Assembly: GCA_947474565.1 (NCBI GenBank)
Contig: CANJIS010000002.1
Span: 124,001 to 188,000 of the forward strand
Source of the DNA: Alphaproteobacteria bacterium
GTDB taxonomy: Bacteria > Pseudomonadota > Alphaproteobacteria > Micropepsales > Micropepsaceae
DNA length: 64,000 bases
Direction of reading: 5' to 3'
In this document: positions 56,087-64,000 of the stretch, piece by piece
Position numbering within the stretch: position 1 is the first letter of the stretch
Layout of the letters: every line of letters begins with the position of its first letter
Program-made: the position numbers and the translations under genes
Notes under the pieces: model-generated
What the model saw: only the letters and a program-made list of their open reading frames with translations
What the model was told of the DNA's origin: nothing
Databases searched by the model: none

Positions 56087-57061
56087 ATGGTCAAAGCCAT
56101 TCGTTTTGAAAAGCCCGGCGGCATCGAAGTGCTGGAATACAAGGACATCGATCTGGCGCCGCCGGCCGCGGGCCAGGTGCGGGTCAAGCACACCGCCATC
56201 GGCGTGAACTTCATCGATATCTATCATCGCAGCGGCCTTTATCCGTTGCCGCTTCCTTCGGGCTTGGGCTCGGAAGCCGCCGGCGTGGTGGAAGCCGTCG
56301 GGCCCGGCGTCACCAATTTCAAAGTGGGCGAGCGGATTGGTTATTGCACGGGCGCAATCGGCTCTTATGCGCAAGCCGCCAATGTGCCGGCCGAGAAACT
56401 GGTGCGGCTTCCTGCCAATATCAGCGACGACGTCGCGGCGGCGGTGATGCTGAAGGGCATGACCGCGCAATATCTGCTTCGCCGCATCCATCCGGTGAAG
56501 GCGGGTGAGACAATTGTGTTTCACGCCGCGGCCGGGGGCGTGGGCCAGATCGGGGTGCAGTGGGCCAAGGCGCTGGGCGCTACCGTGATCGGCACCACCA
56601 CCTCGCCGAAGAAGGTGGCGTTGGCCAAGCAGCTGGGTTGCGATCATGTGCTCAACTCCCAGGATGCCGGCTGGGAAAAACAGGTGCGCGAGATCACCGG
56701 CGGCAAAGGCGTGCCGGTGGTTTATGACTCCATCGGCAAGGCGACGTTCCTGGCCGGGCTGGATTGCCTTCAACCACGCGGCATCATGGCGACGTATGGG
56801 AATGCGTCAGGTCCGGTTGATGCCTTTGCGCCAGGAATCCTGGCCGCCAAAGGATCGCTGTTCGTGACGCGGCCGACCCTGGCGCATTATGTGCGCACGC
56901 CCGAAGAGATGCAGGAAACCGCTGATGATGTTTTTGCAGTGGTGGCGTCGGGCAAGGTGAAGGTGGCAATCAATCAGCGTTATGCGCTGAAGGATGCGGC
57001 CCAGGCGCAAGCCGATCTGGCCGCCAAGAAAACAACCGGCGCGACGATTCTGACTCCATAG
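56087..57061 (+). CDS. qor: Quinone oxidoreductase (zinc-independent MDR family)
   Basis: 324 aa. Contains GVNFIDIYHRSGLYPLPLPSGLGSEAAGVV and the NADPH-binding AAAGGVGQIGVQWAKALGATVIGT. The catalytic zinc ligands of alcohol dehydrogenases are absent, as expected. Reduces quinones with NADPH. 20 bp after the hydrolase gene, so probably co-transcribed. Confidence 0.93.
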   Translation: MVKAIRFEKPGGIEVLEYKDIDLAPPAAGQVRVKHTAIGVNFIDIYHRSGLYPLPLPSGLGSEAAGVVEAVGPGVTNFKVGERIGYCTGAIGSYAQAANVPAEKLVRLPANISDDVAAAVMLKGMTAQYLLRRIHPVKAGETIVFHAAAGGVGQIGVQWAKALGATVIGTTTSPKKVALAKQLGCDHVLNSQDAGWEKQVREITGGKGVPVVYDSIGKATFLAGLDCLQPRGIMATYGNASGPVDAFAPGILAAKGSLFVTRPTLAHYVRTPEEMQETADDVFAVVASGKVKVAINQRYALKDAAQAQADLAAKKTTGATILTP

Positions 57062-57082
57062 GCCCACGCACCGCGCAAAATA

Positions 57083-57112
57083 AAAGGCCGGGCGTTGGCC
57101 CGGCCTTTTTTC
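57083..57112. terminator. Bidirectional terminator between qor and rho
   Basis: AAAGGCCGGGC-GTTG-GCCCGGCCTTT, an 11-bp stem with TTTTTTC on the plus strand and ATTTTATTTTGC-like sequence on the minus. It serves the convergent qor and rho genes. Confidence 0.9.
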
Positions 57113-57132
57113 ATTCAGTGCGATGGCGCCGT

Positions 57133-58416
57133 TTACGTATTCATGCTTTCGAAGAAATCGGCATTGTTCTTCGCATGGCGCAGCTTTTCGAGCAGGAACT
57201 CGATCGCGTCCACCGTGCCCATGGGCGAGAGAATGCGGCGCAGGACATAGGTTTTCGCCAGCGTGCCCTTCTCGACCAGCAGCTCGTCCTTGCGGGTGCC
57301 CGAGCGCATGATGTCGATGGCCGGGAAGACGCGCTTGTCGGCGACCTTGCGGTCCAGAATGATTTCGCTGTTGCCGGTGCCTTTGAACTCTTCGAAAATC
57401 ACTTCATCCATGCGGCTGCCGGTATCGATCAGCGCCGTGGCGATGATGGTCAGCGAGCCGCCTTCTTCGATATTGCGGGCGGCGCCGAAGAAGCGCTTGG
57501 GGCGCTGCAGGGCGTTGGCGTCCACGCCACCGGTCAGCACCTTGCCTGAAGACGGCACAACGGTGTTGTAGGCGCGGCCGAGGCGGGTAATCGAATCCAG
57601 CAGGATGATCACATCGCGCTTGTGCTCGACCAGGCGCTTGGCCTTTTCGATCACCATTTCAGCGACCTGAACGTGGCGTGTCGCCGGTTCGTCAAAGGTC
57701 GAGGAAATCACTTCGCCGACCACGGTGCGCTGCATGTCGGTGACTTCTTCCGGACGTTCATCGATCAGAAGCACGATCAGGAAAGCGTCGGGATGGTTGG
57801 CCGCCATCGCCTTGGCGATGTTCTGCAGAATAACGGTTTTGCCGGTGCGCGGCGGCGCGGTAATCAGCGCGCGCTGGCCCATGCCCTGGGGCGAGACGAT
57901 GTCGATGACGCGGCCGGTCTTGTCCTTGATGGTCGGGTCATCCAATTCCATCTTCAGCCAGCGGGTAGGATAGAGCGGCGTCAGATTGTCGAAATGGACC
58001 TTGTGCTTGATCTGCTCGGGGTCTTCAAAATTGATGGTCGAGACCTTCAGCAGCGCGAAATACCGTTCGCCGTCCTTGGGTGCGCGGATCGGGCCTTCCA
58101 CCGTGTCACCGGTGCGAAGACCGAAGCGGCGGATCTGGGACGGGGAAACGTAAATATCGTCGGGGCCGGGCAGATAGTTTGATTCCGGCGAGCGCAGGAA
58201 GCCGAAGCCGTCCTGCAAAGTTTCAACCACGCCCTGGCCCATGATCTCGACATTGCGCTCAGCCAATTCCTTGAGGATGGCGAACAGCATGTCCTGCTTG
58301 CGCATGGACGAGGCATTCTCGATTTCGAGCTCCTCGGCGAAGGCCAGCAGATCGGCGGGTTTTTTATTCTTGAGCTCCTGCAGCTTCATGGTCTGCAGGC
58401 CTTCTTGAACGGTCAT
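57133..58416 (-). CDS. rho: Transcription termination factor Rho
   Basis: 427 aa. Hexameric RNA helicase. N-terminal [27 protein letters not shown]-binding [35 protein letters not shown], Walker [16 protein letters not shown], and [17 protein letters not shown] start 9 codons later (58389) would match many Rho proteins better; both are in frame. A 239-nt leader separates it from hemJ, which may be used for autogenous control. Confidence 0.98.
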   Translation of the reverse strand: MTVQEGLQTMKLQELKNKKPADLLAFAEELEIENASSMRKQDMLFAILKELAERNVEIMGQGVVETLQDGFGFLRSPESNYLPGPDDIYVSPSQIRRFGLRTGDTVEGPIRAPKDGERYFALLKVSTINFEDPEQIKHKVHFDNLTPLYPTRWLKMELDDPTIKDKTGRVIDIVSPQGMGQRALITAPPRTGKTVILQNIAKAMAANHPDAFLIVLLIDERPEEVTDMQRTVVGEVISSTFDEPATRHVQVAEMVIEKAKRLVEHKRDVIILLDSITRLGRAYNTVVPSSGKVLTGGVDANALQRPKRFFGAARNIEEGGSLTIIATALIDTGSRMDEVIFEEFKGTGNSEIILDRKVADKRVFPAIDIMRSGTRKDELLVEKGTLAKTYVLRRILSPMGTVDAIEFLLEKLRHAKNNADFFESMNT

Positions 58417-58655
58417 GGGAATTCAAACCTTGAGAGGGATTGGCCCGGTGAACGGAGCCTTTGAAGCCGGCTCCTGGGTTTTTTCATCGGGATTTCTGCG
58501 ATCCGCACCGGTGAAATCTTTGGAGGATTTTCCGGCCCCGGCTTCCGGCGATCATCTCGCGGGAGGCCTGCGGTTCATGGGGGAACGGTCGGTTTATAGC
58601 CTGATTTTAGAGGCTTGCAAACCGCCCTCCGGCCAGGCGGCGGCGGTTTTAATGA

Positions 58656-59111
58656 TCAGCCAAAGGGCTGCACCACCACCAGGATCACAATCAGCACCAT
58701 CAACAGGGCCGGAATCTCGTTGATGATGCGGTAAAAGCGGGCGCTGCGCGTGTTTCTGTCCGCTTCAAAATCCCGCCAGCACCGCGCCAGAAAACCATGA
58801 ATTCCGCTCAAGATCACGACCAGGACGAATTTTAGCTGCATCCAGGTATCGAGATAGGCGCCGGTCAGCCAGGCCAGCAGCGGACCCAAAATCCAGACTG
58901 CAATCATGGAGGGATTGGTAATGCCCCTGAGCAGACGCCGCTCCATCACCTTGAAGCGTTCGCTGGCTTCCGAGCCGGGCTTGGTCTCGGTGTGATACAC
59001 AAACAGACGCGGCAGATAGAGCATGCCGCACATCCACGCGATCACCGCGATGACATGGAACGCCTTGATCCAGGGAATATAGTTCGCCAGAAAATCGCGT
59101 AGCGCATCCAT
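58656..59111 (-). CDS. hemJ: Protoporphyrinogen IX oxidase HemJ
   Basis: 151 aa with four membrane helices. Motifs IKAFHVIAVIAWMCGMLYLPRLFVYH and WMQLKFVLVVILSGIHGF carry the conserved His and Lys/Arg residues of HemJ (UPF0093). Oxidises protoporphyrinogen in heme synthesis, the step before ferrochelatase. 15 bp downstream of hemH. Confidence 0.95.
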   Translation of the reverse strand: MDALRDFLANYIPWIKAFHVIAVIAWMCGMLYLPRLFVYHTETKPGSEASERFKVMERRLLRGITNPSMIAVWILGPLLAWLTGAYLDTWMQLKFVLVVILSGIHGFLARCWRDFEADRNTRSARFYRIINEIPALLMVLIVILVVVQPFG

Positions 59112-59126
59112 GCCAAACTCCCCGGA

Positions 59127-60158
59127 TTATTTTCGCTCTTGGGCGCAGCGGCAGAATTCCGCCGGACAGATGCGCCCGCTGCCACTGTTGATGATGCCGG
59201 TGCTTTGCATCGCGCGCCGGGCCAGTTCGGCCAGACCGGCAATGAACAAAGGATCAGCGCCCACCGTGGCTGCGCGGCGATAATCGGGCACACCCGATTG
59301 CTGTGCAAGGTGGGCGTATTCGATATCCAGCTCCACCAGCGTTTCGGAATGTTCGCTGACAAAAGCAACCGGCGCGACAATGACGCCCACGCCCTCTTGC
59401 CCGGCCCGAATGATTTCCGCATCGCAAGCCGGCTCCAGCCATTTCAGAGGTCCAACCCGGCTTTGATAGCAAACGCGATAATCCAACCCCTCTATCCCCA
59501 GGCTGTCCACAAGGGCCTTGGCCGTCTGTTCCACTTGCCATTGATAAGGATCGCCGCCGGCAACAATTTTTTTCGGCAGGCCATGGGCCGAGAACAGCAA
59601 GCGATAGCGAAGCCCGGGCTGGGGATTTTTCCATGCGTTGCGGATTGAAGCCGCCGCCGCGGTGATAAATCCCGCTTCATCCGGATAGCAACAAACCTGC
59701 GTTGTCGGCTGGGCAAGGCCCGCTTTGGCGGCCGCGCGCTCCCAATCCTTGAACGAAGACGCTGTCGTGGTGGTGGAGAACTGCGGATAAAGCGGCAACG
59801 CCACAATATGATCCGGCGCGAAGTTCTTCACAGCCAGTGCCGCACCATCGCTGAACGGGTGCCAATAGCGCATCGCGATAAAAGCTTTGACCTCAAGCCC
59901 AGGCGCCGTGAGCGCCAATTCCAGCGCGCGGGCCTGTTTCTGCGTTTCCTCCAGGATCGGCGAGCGACCACCGATATGGCCATAGATTTTTCCGGCTAGC
60001 GGGGCACGGCGGGCAGCGATGAACCGTGCCAGCGGCTTCCGTACGATCCAGGGAAGAGAAATGATGGCGGGATCGGAAAACAGGTTTCTCAGAAACGGCT
60101 CAACCGCTTCCGTACTGTCTGGTCCACCCAGGTTGAACAGGACGATCGCCAGCTTCAC
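59127..60158 (-). CDS. hemH: Ferrochelatase
   Basis: 343 aa. Inserts iron into protoporphyrin IX. Begins MKLAIVLFNLGGPDSTEAVEPFL, with ALPLYPQFSTTTTAS, LLFSAHGLPKKIV (catalytic His) and VAFVSEHSETLVELDIEY. The C-terminus contains CPAEFCRC, a cysteine cluster that may hold the [2Fe-2S] cluster found in some bacterial ferrochelatases. First gene of a hemH-hemJ-rho run; a palindrome sits 14-27 nt upstream. Confidence 0.97.
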   Translation of the reverse strand: MKLAIVLFNLGGPDSTEAVEPFLRNLFSDPAIISLPWIVRKPLARFIAARRAPLAGKIYGHIGGRSPILEETQKQARALELALTAPGLEVKAFIAMRYWHPFSDGAALAVKNFAPDHIVALPLYPQFSTTTTASSFKDWERAAAKAGLAQPTTQVCCYPDEAGFITAAAASIRNAWKNPQPGLRYRLLFSAHGLPKKIVAGGDPYQWQVEQTAKALVDSLGIEGLDYRVCYQSRVGPLKWLEPACDAEIIRAGQEGVGVIVAPVAFVSEHSETLVELDIEYAHLAQQSGVPDYRRAATVGADPLFIAGLAELARRAMQSTGIINSGSGRICPAEFCRCAQERK

Positions 60159-60440
60159 AGCACATCTCTCATAAGAACATTCTTAGATAAGGTAATGGTG
60201 AAGATGTTGTTTGGCATGTGAATCTGTGGAGGACTTGGCCGAGAAGGGTGGAAATACATGCTGCCTGGATGCGAATTCAAGGGCTTAGGGTAAAGACGCA
60301 TTTCACCAAACTGTCCCGAAATGCTATTCTTGTCATCCCTTTTTCATCCACATCCATCCCCATGGGGACCCGGATCTGTGAGGTGGAGGCAGGCAGAATG
60401 TGTGTGGCTCTGGGTAAGACGGAAGTAATCGGGACGATCT
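60159..60440. other. Candidate replication origin (oriC) region
   Basis: The 282-bp gap lies between divergent hemH and ppsR, AT-richer than its surroundings. It has three copies of ATCTGTG (60222-60228, 60374-60380, 60437-60443), a near DnaA box TCATCCACA (60344-60352, one mismatch to TTATCCACA), TGTGGAAAA (60440-60448, one mismatch) and a GANTC methylation site (60220-60224). In Caulobacter the origin lies immediately before the gene homologous to ppsR. Identification rests mainly on this synteny. Confidence 0.5.
60172..60185. promoter_or_regulatory. Palindrome upstream of hemH
   Basis: TAAGAA-CA-TTCTTA, 14 nt before the hemH start. It resembles, but does not match, the Irr-type iron control element (TTAGAA...TTCTAA). 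Possible heme/iron operator, or part of the origin. Confidence 0.35.
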
Positions 60441-61262
60441 GTGGAAAAGAAGTTTCATATTCATTTGGTGTCGGATTCAACCGGCGAAACCTTGAACGCC
60501 CTGGCCAACGCCGCCCTGGCGCAATTCGAAAATGTGGATGTACAGATCCACTTCTACGCGCTGGTGCGAACTGAGCATCAGCTGGCAAAGGCCTTGGACC
60601 ATATCACGATTGCTCCGGGCCTGGTGTTCTTCACTTTGGCCAACCCGATCCTGCGCGAAAAACTGATGGCCCGCTGCGATGCCATGTTGATGGAATGTGT
60701 AGATATCCTGGAGGGGCCGGTCGGCGCCCTCCGGCAATTTCTCGGTTCCGAGGAAACCCACCGGGTGGGTCGCCAGCATCAGGTGGATCAGCGCTATCTG
60801 GAGCGTATTGATACCCTGAACTTCACCATCGCCCATGATGACGGTCAGTCGCTGGATACCATCGGCGAAGCGGAAGTGATCCTGACCGGCGCCAGCCGCA
60901 CCTCCAAGACGCCGACTTGTGTCTATCTGGCGATACGCGGCGTCAAAGCCGCGAATGTCCCGCTGGTCCCCGGCATGCCGCCGCCCGAAGCTTTGCTGAG
61001 AGCCAAGAAGCCGCTGATCGTGGGCCTGTGGGTATCTCCCGACCGGCTGATACAGGTCCGCCGCAACCGGCTCAGCACCATGGGGGAAACCCGCAGCACC
61101 GATTACATCGACCTGGATACGGTGCGCGAAGAGATCAACGTCACCAGAAGGCTGTTTGAACAGCATGACTGGCCTACTCTCGACGTCTCACGACGCTCGA
61201 TTGAGGAAACGGCTGCCGCAGTGATGAACCTGCTCAATGAGCGCGGCGAGGCCAAGCCGTGA
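60441..61262 (+). CDS. ppsR: DUF299 kinase/pyrophosphorylase (PEP synthase/PPDK regulatory protein)
   Basis: 273 aa from GTG. Bifunctional ADP-dependent kinase and Pi-dependent pyrophosphorylase that regulates PEP synthase or pyruvate phosphate dikinase. Begins EKKFHIHLVSDSTGETLNAL; the P-loop GASRTSKT is at residues 150-157; DFAHDDGQ-like IAHDDGQSLDTI is present. First gene of ppsR-maf-aroE-coaE-dnaQ, each overlapping the next by about 4 nt. Confidence 0.95.
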   Translation: MEKKFHIHLVSDSTGETLNALANAALAQFENVDVQIHFYALVRTEHQLAKALDHITIAPGLVFFTLANPILREKLMARCDAMLMECVDILEGPVGALRQFLGSEETHRVGRQHQVDQRYLERIDTLNFTIAHDDGQSLDTIGEAEVILTGASRTSKTPTCVYLAIRGVKAANVPLVPGMPPPEALLRAKKPLIVGLWVSPDRLIQVRRNRLSTMGETRSTDYIDLDTVREEINVTRRLFEQHDWPTLDVSRRSIEETAAAVMNLLNERGEAKP

Positions 61263-61852
61263 ATCTGGTGCTGGCGTCGGCCAGCGCCTCGCGCCGGCGG
61301 ATGCTGGAAGCAGCAGGGATCAAGTTCCAGATCTCAGCCGCCGATCTCAATGAAGATGCGCTGACCGCCGATCTGCAATCCAAAGGTGCAGATGCCGCGG
61401 GAATCGCTCTGGGCCTGGCTGAACAGAAGGCCATGGCCGTGTCACGACGCATGCCCGGGGATATGGTGCTGGGGGCGGATTCTGTTCTGGCGCTGGGGCC
61501 AGAGCTGATCGGCAAATGCCGTGACCTGGACGCGCTGAAGACGTTGCTGCGCAAAATGTCGGGCAAGACCCACCATTTGATTTCGGCTGCGGCCCTGGCG
61601 CGGGACGGCGCGGTGTTCTGGCGGCACAGCGATATGGCGCGCCTGACCATGCGCCGTTTCACCCACAGCTTCCTGGATGCCTATGTCGCGGCGGAAGGCC
61701 GGGCGGTGCTTTCCAGCGTGGGCGGTTATCATTATGAAGGCCGCGGGGCTCAATTGTTCGAGCACGTCACGGGCGATAGTTTCACCATCCAGGGTCTGCC
61801 CTTGCTGCCGGTGTTGGCGGCGCTTCGCGCTGAAGGATTTCTGACAGCATGA
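61259..61852 (+). CDS. maf: Maf-family nucleoside triphosphate pyrophosphatase
   Basis: 197 aa, GTG start overlapping ppsR. LVLASASASRRRMLEAAGI at the N-terminus and VLGADSVLAL in the middle, KCRDLDALKTLLRKMSGKTHHLISA and VGGYHYEGRGAQLFEHVTGD at the end. Removes non-canonical or modified nucleotides (house-cleaning). Confidence 0.95.
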   Translation: MNLVLASASASRRRMLEAAGIKFQISAADLNEDALTADLQSKGADAAGIALGLAEQKAMAVSRRMPGDMVLGADSVLALGPELIGKCRDLDALKTLLRKMSGKTHHLISAAALARDGAVFWRHSDMARLTMRRFTHSFLDAYVAAEGRAVLSSVGGYHYEGRGAQLFEHVTGDSFTIQGLPLLPVLAALRAEGFLTA

Positions 61853-62691
61853 AACGCGCAGGAATTGTCGGCTGGCCGCTTTCGCATTCCCTGTCGCCGG
61901 TGCTGCATGGCTATTGGTTGAATCAGCTCGGGCTTGAAGGCGAGTTCGTCAAATTGCCTGCTGCGCCGGAAGATTTCGCGGCCACGATTGCAACCACGCG
62001 CGCGCAAGGTTTCACAGGGGTCAATGTCACGGTGCCGCATAAGGAAGCGGCTTTTGGACTGGCCGATGAACCACGTCCCGCCGCCAGAATTGCTGGTGCT
62101 GCCAATCTTCTTGTTTTCACAAGCGACGGGCGGATTGGGGCAGACAATACCGACTCCTCCGCCTTGGCGGACAGCCTGGAAGACGAACTGGGTATCGGTT
62201 CGCTGGCAGGAAAACATATCGTTCTATTGGGTGCTGGCGGTGCGGCACGGGGAGCAGCGTATGGATTACAAACCCGTGGTGCCGCCAAGATAAGCATCCT
62301 CAATCGCAATGTGGACCGCGCAAAAAATCTTGCGGATCGCATTCAACATTATCTTCCTGAAGCGAAGTTTGCCCCCAGACCGCTGGAGGACTGGAGCGAC
62401 GTTGCCAAGGACGCCTGGCTTGTCATCAACACCACCAGCGCCGGCATGGCCGGCAGTCCGCCTTTGGCAATCGACCTGTCCGCCTTGCCGCAAACAGCGG
62501 CGGTTTGTGACATTGTCTATAATCCGCTGACGACGGAATTTCTGAAAGATGCCGCCGCGCGCGGGCACAAAACCATCGACGGGCTGGGCATGCTGATGCA
62601 TCAAGCCGTGCCGTCTTTTGAATCGTTCTTTGGGGTGCGGCCCCAGGTGTCGCCGGGCCTTCGCGCCGCGCTGGAAAAGGCGCTGGCTTGA
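61849..62691 (+). CDS. aroE: Shikimate dehydrogenase
   Basis: 280 aa. Reduces 3-dehydroshikimate with [37 protein letters not shown] (catalytic Lys), [24 protein letters not shown] (NADP site) and [19 protein letters not shown] are all standard. ATGA overlaps at both ends. Confidence 0.97.
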   Translation: MKRAGIVGWPLSHSLSPVLHGYWLNQLGLEGEFVKLPAAPEDFAATIATTRAQGFTGVNVTVPHKEAAFGLADEPRPAARIAGAANLLVFTSDGRIGADNTDSSALADSLEDELGIGSLAGKHIVLLGAGGAARGAAYGLQTRGAAKISILNRNVDRAKNLADRIQHYLPEAKFAPRPLEDWSDVAKDAWLVINTTSAGMAGSPPLAIDLSALPQTAAVCDIVYNPLTTEFLKDAAARGHKTIDGLGMLMHQAVPSFESFFGVRPQVSPGLRAALEKALA

Positions 62692-63323
62692 AAAGCCCCC
62701 GCGGCCGGAGGCCGTCCAACAAACCTTATGTCATCGGCCTGACCGGCTCGCTCGCCATGGGCAAAAGCCAGACCGCCCGGTTGTTCGCCGCCGAAGGTGT
62801 ACCGGTGCATGACGCCGATGCCGTCATTCAGAAACTGTATGGCAAGGGCGGGGCTGCGGTGGCGAAAGTCGCGCAAGCATTTCCCAGCGCCGTGAAGGAG
62901 GGCGCGGTGGACCGCGCCACTTTATCCCGGCTTGTCACCGGCGATGACGCAGCCCTCAAAAAGCTGGAAGCCCTGGTGCATCCCCTGGTGATCGCCGACC
63001 GCGATGAATTCCTGGCAGCCAACCGGCAAGCGGACATGGTGGTGCTGGATATTCCCCTGTTGCTGGAAACCGGGGCGGATGACGGGATTGACGCTCTGGT
63101 GGTGGTGAGCGCGCCGGCATCGGTGCAGCGCGAGCGCGCGCTGAAACGCCCCGGCATGTCGGAAGAAAAATTCCAGGCTCTGCTGGTCCGGCAGTTGCCG
63201 GATGTGGACAAGCGGGCCAGGGCCGATTTCGTGATTGTCACCGACCAAGGTCTGGAGCACGCTCGGGAACAAGTGAAAAAGGCGCTCGGGGCCATCCGGG
63301 ACAAAATTCAAAAACATGCGTGA
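62688..63323 (+). CDS. coaE: Dephospho-CoA kinase
   Basis: 211 aa from a TTG that overlaps the aroE stop (TTGA). Last step of CoA synthesis. P-loop [18 protein letters not shown] near residues 17-34, [37 protein letters not shown]. The stop TGA overlaps the ATG of the orphan dnaQ copy (ATGCGTGA), the expected position of the original dnaQ start. Confidence 0.95.
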   Translation: MKSPRGRRPSNKPYVIGLTGSLAMGKSQTARLFAAEGVPVHDADAVIQKLYGKGGAAVAKVAQAFPSAVKEGAVDRATLSRLVTGDDAALKKLEALVHPLVIADRDEFLAANRQADMVVLDIPLLLETGADDGIDALVVVSAPASVQRERALKRPGMSEEKFQALLVRQLPDVDKRARADFVIVTDQGLEHAREQVKKALGAIRDKIQKHA

Positions 63324-63438
63324 GATTGTTTTCGATACGGAAACCACGGGCTTTAAGCCAGGCGATGGCCACCGCCCCCGCGGCTTTCGCGCAGCGAAGG
63401 TCGCCATTAAAAAAACGGTGCGGCGATGCGAGAGATAG
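63316..63438 (+). pseudogene. Orphan, synonymously diverged copy of the dnaQ 5' end
   Basis: A 40-codon frame beginning [13 protein letters not shown]. Its first 20 residues differ from intact DnaQ only by Lys/Glu at position 14, while six codons differ synonymously. It then runs into an unrelated 50-bp linker holding the hairpin CTTTCGC/GCGAAGG and stops at a TAG 11-13 nt inside the intact gene, out of frame with it. The ATG overlaps the coaE stop as in the rest of the operon, so this is probably the original start of dnaQ. Confidence 0.78.
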
Positions 63439-64000
63439 TTTTCGACACGGAAACGACGGGCTTCGAGCCAGGCGATGGTCACCGCATCGTTGAAATTGGC
63501 TGTGTCGAACTGATCGATCATTTCCCAACCGGCAAAAGCTTCCAGGCCTATCTCAACCCCGAACGCGATGTGCCCATCGAGTCCCAGCGGGTGCACGGCC
63601 TGTCTGATGAATTCCTGCGCGACAAGCCTTTCTTTTCCCACGTGGTCGAAGAATTCCTGGCCTTTATCGGCGATGCGCCGCTGGTCATTCACAACGCCAG
63701 CTTCGACATCAAATTCATCAACGCCGAACTGAAGCGTACCGGCCATGCCGCCATTCCCCTGGCGCGCGCCATCGACACCATCGAAATCGCCAAGCGCAAA
63801 TTTCCGGGCGCGCGCTATTCACTCGATGAATTGTGCAAACGCTTCAGTGTCGATCTGTCAGGGCGCACCAAGCACGGCGCGTTGCTGGACGCCGATCTCA
63901 CGGCGCAAATCTATCTGGAGCTGATCGGCGGCCGGCAGCGCGGCTTGGCATTGGCGCCGGTGGAAATGGCTGTGACTGAAGTCGCGATGGATTCCGTTCG
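63426..64000 (+). CDS. dnaQ: DNA polymerase III epsilon subunit (partial, runs off the end)
   Basis: At least 191 aa visible. Proofreading 3'-5' exonuclease of the replicative polymerase. Exo I FDTETTGFEPGDGHRIVEIG with the catalytic Asp/Glu, Exo II HNASFDIKFINAEL and Exo III KHGALLDADLTAQIYLEL are intact. The start at 63426 is separated from coaE by about 100 bp, unlike the other overlaps in this operon. The first codons include rare CGA and ATA. Confidence 0.95.
   Translation, partial: MREIVFDTETTGFEPGDGHRIVEIGCVELIDHFPTGKSFQAYLNPERDVPIESQRVHGLSDEFLRDKPFFSHVVEEFLAFIGDAPLVIHNASFDIKFINAELKRTGHAAIPLARAIDTIEIAKRKFPGARYSLDELCKRFSVDLSGRTKHGALLDADLTAQIYLELIGGRQRGLALAPVEMAVTEVAMDSV

Noticed and set aside
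1-64000. CRISPR arrays, transposase genes, prophage genes
   Set aside because: No regular direct-repeat array and no transposase, integrase or phage structural protein was seen; mobile signals are limited to short non-coding repeats.

Overview
The window reads as one contiguous, GC-rich, gene-dense chromosomal segment of an alphaproteobacterium, probably close to the replication origin. The reasons are gene content and order. parB-parA-rsmG-mnmG-mnmE sits beside rho-hemJ-hemH, followed by a DUF299 kinase/pyrophosphorylase-maf-aroE-coaE-dnaQ run that matches the origin-flanking order known from Caulobacter. Two perfect 16-bp parS palindromes lie in rsmG and mnmG. A RegB/RegA (ActS/ActR) redox pair stands beside a SCO/SenC gene, and there is a consensus sigma-EcfG promoter. 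The genus cannot be fixed from sequence alone.

Layout. 0-7 kb: a MoeB/ThiF-like adenylyltransferase, a conserved unknown, polA with a small zinc-finger gene, a PduO-type cobalamin adenosyltransferase and a cupin. 7-17 kb, minus strand: the translation/transcription block rimP-nusA-ylxR-infB-rbfA-truB-rpsO-pnp. 17-20.5 kb: trmB, metK and two tandem exported paralogues. 20.5-25.9 kb: hisB-mmcB, a broken mmcQ-like gene, the redox two-component system with sco, folD and yggT. 26-37 kb: an accessory-looking stretch with tRNA-Ala(CGC), tRNA-Arg(CCG), a broken CHASE2-cyclase gene, a VanX-like peptidase, cupin, beta-propeller, carbonic anhydrase, MaoC, a histone-H1-like protein, msrB, mscL, VanZ, a HisKA_2/HWE-type kinase and an RHH protein. 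37-47 kb: rpmI-rplT, pheST, a methyltransferase, lepA, a large membrane protein and hisHA. 47-64 kb: the par/mnm/rho/heme block, a candidate origin at about 60.16-60.44 kb, then ppsR-maf-aroE-coaE-dnaQ running off the end.

The most unusual signals are small. Two unrelated genes, actR and dnaQ, are each preceded by an orphan copy of their own first 20-23 codons. The peptide is kept (20/20 and 19/20 matching residues in the aligned part) while 16 and 6 codons differ only synonymously. The orphan reading frame ends on or just inside the start of the intact gene. In actR the intact gene carries the less typical codons over exactly the duplicated stretch. In dnaQ the orphan occupies the operon-style start overlapping the coaE stop codon. 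The shared pattern suggests a 110-140 bp insertion that regenerates a recoded 5' end, but gene replacement or assembly artefacts are possible. Two further short repeats sit directly upstream of genes: a GGAAAAGTG...TTTTCC palindromic element (four copies, all facing the downstream gene) and a 24-nt minigene-like repeat reading Met-Ala-Tyr-Arg-Phe-Ala-Ala/Ile-stop (three copies).

Several genes look damaged or atypical: an amber codon in the mmcQ-like gene, an internal deletion plus frameshift in the CHASE2 cyclase, a DUF255 thioredoxin-like protein lacking the second active-site cysteine, and rimP with no ATG/GTG/TTG ahead of its conserved N-terminus.
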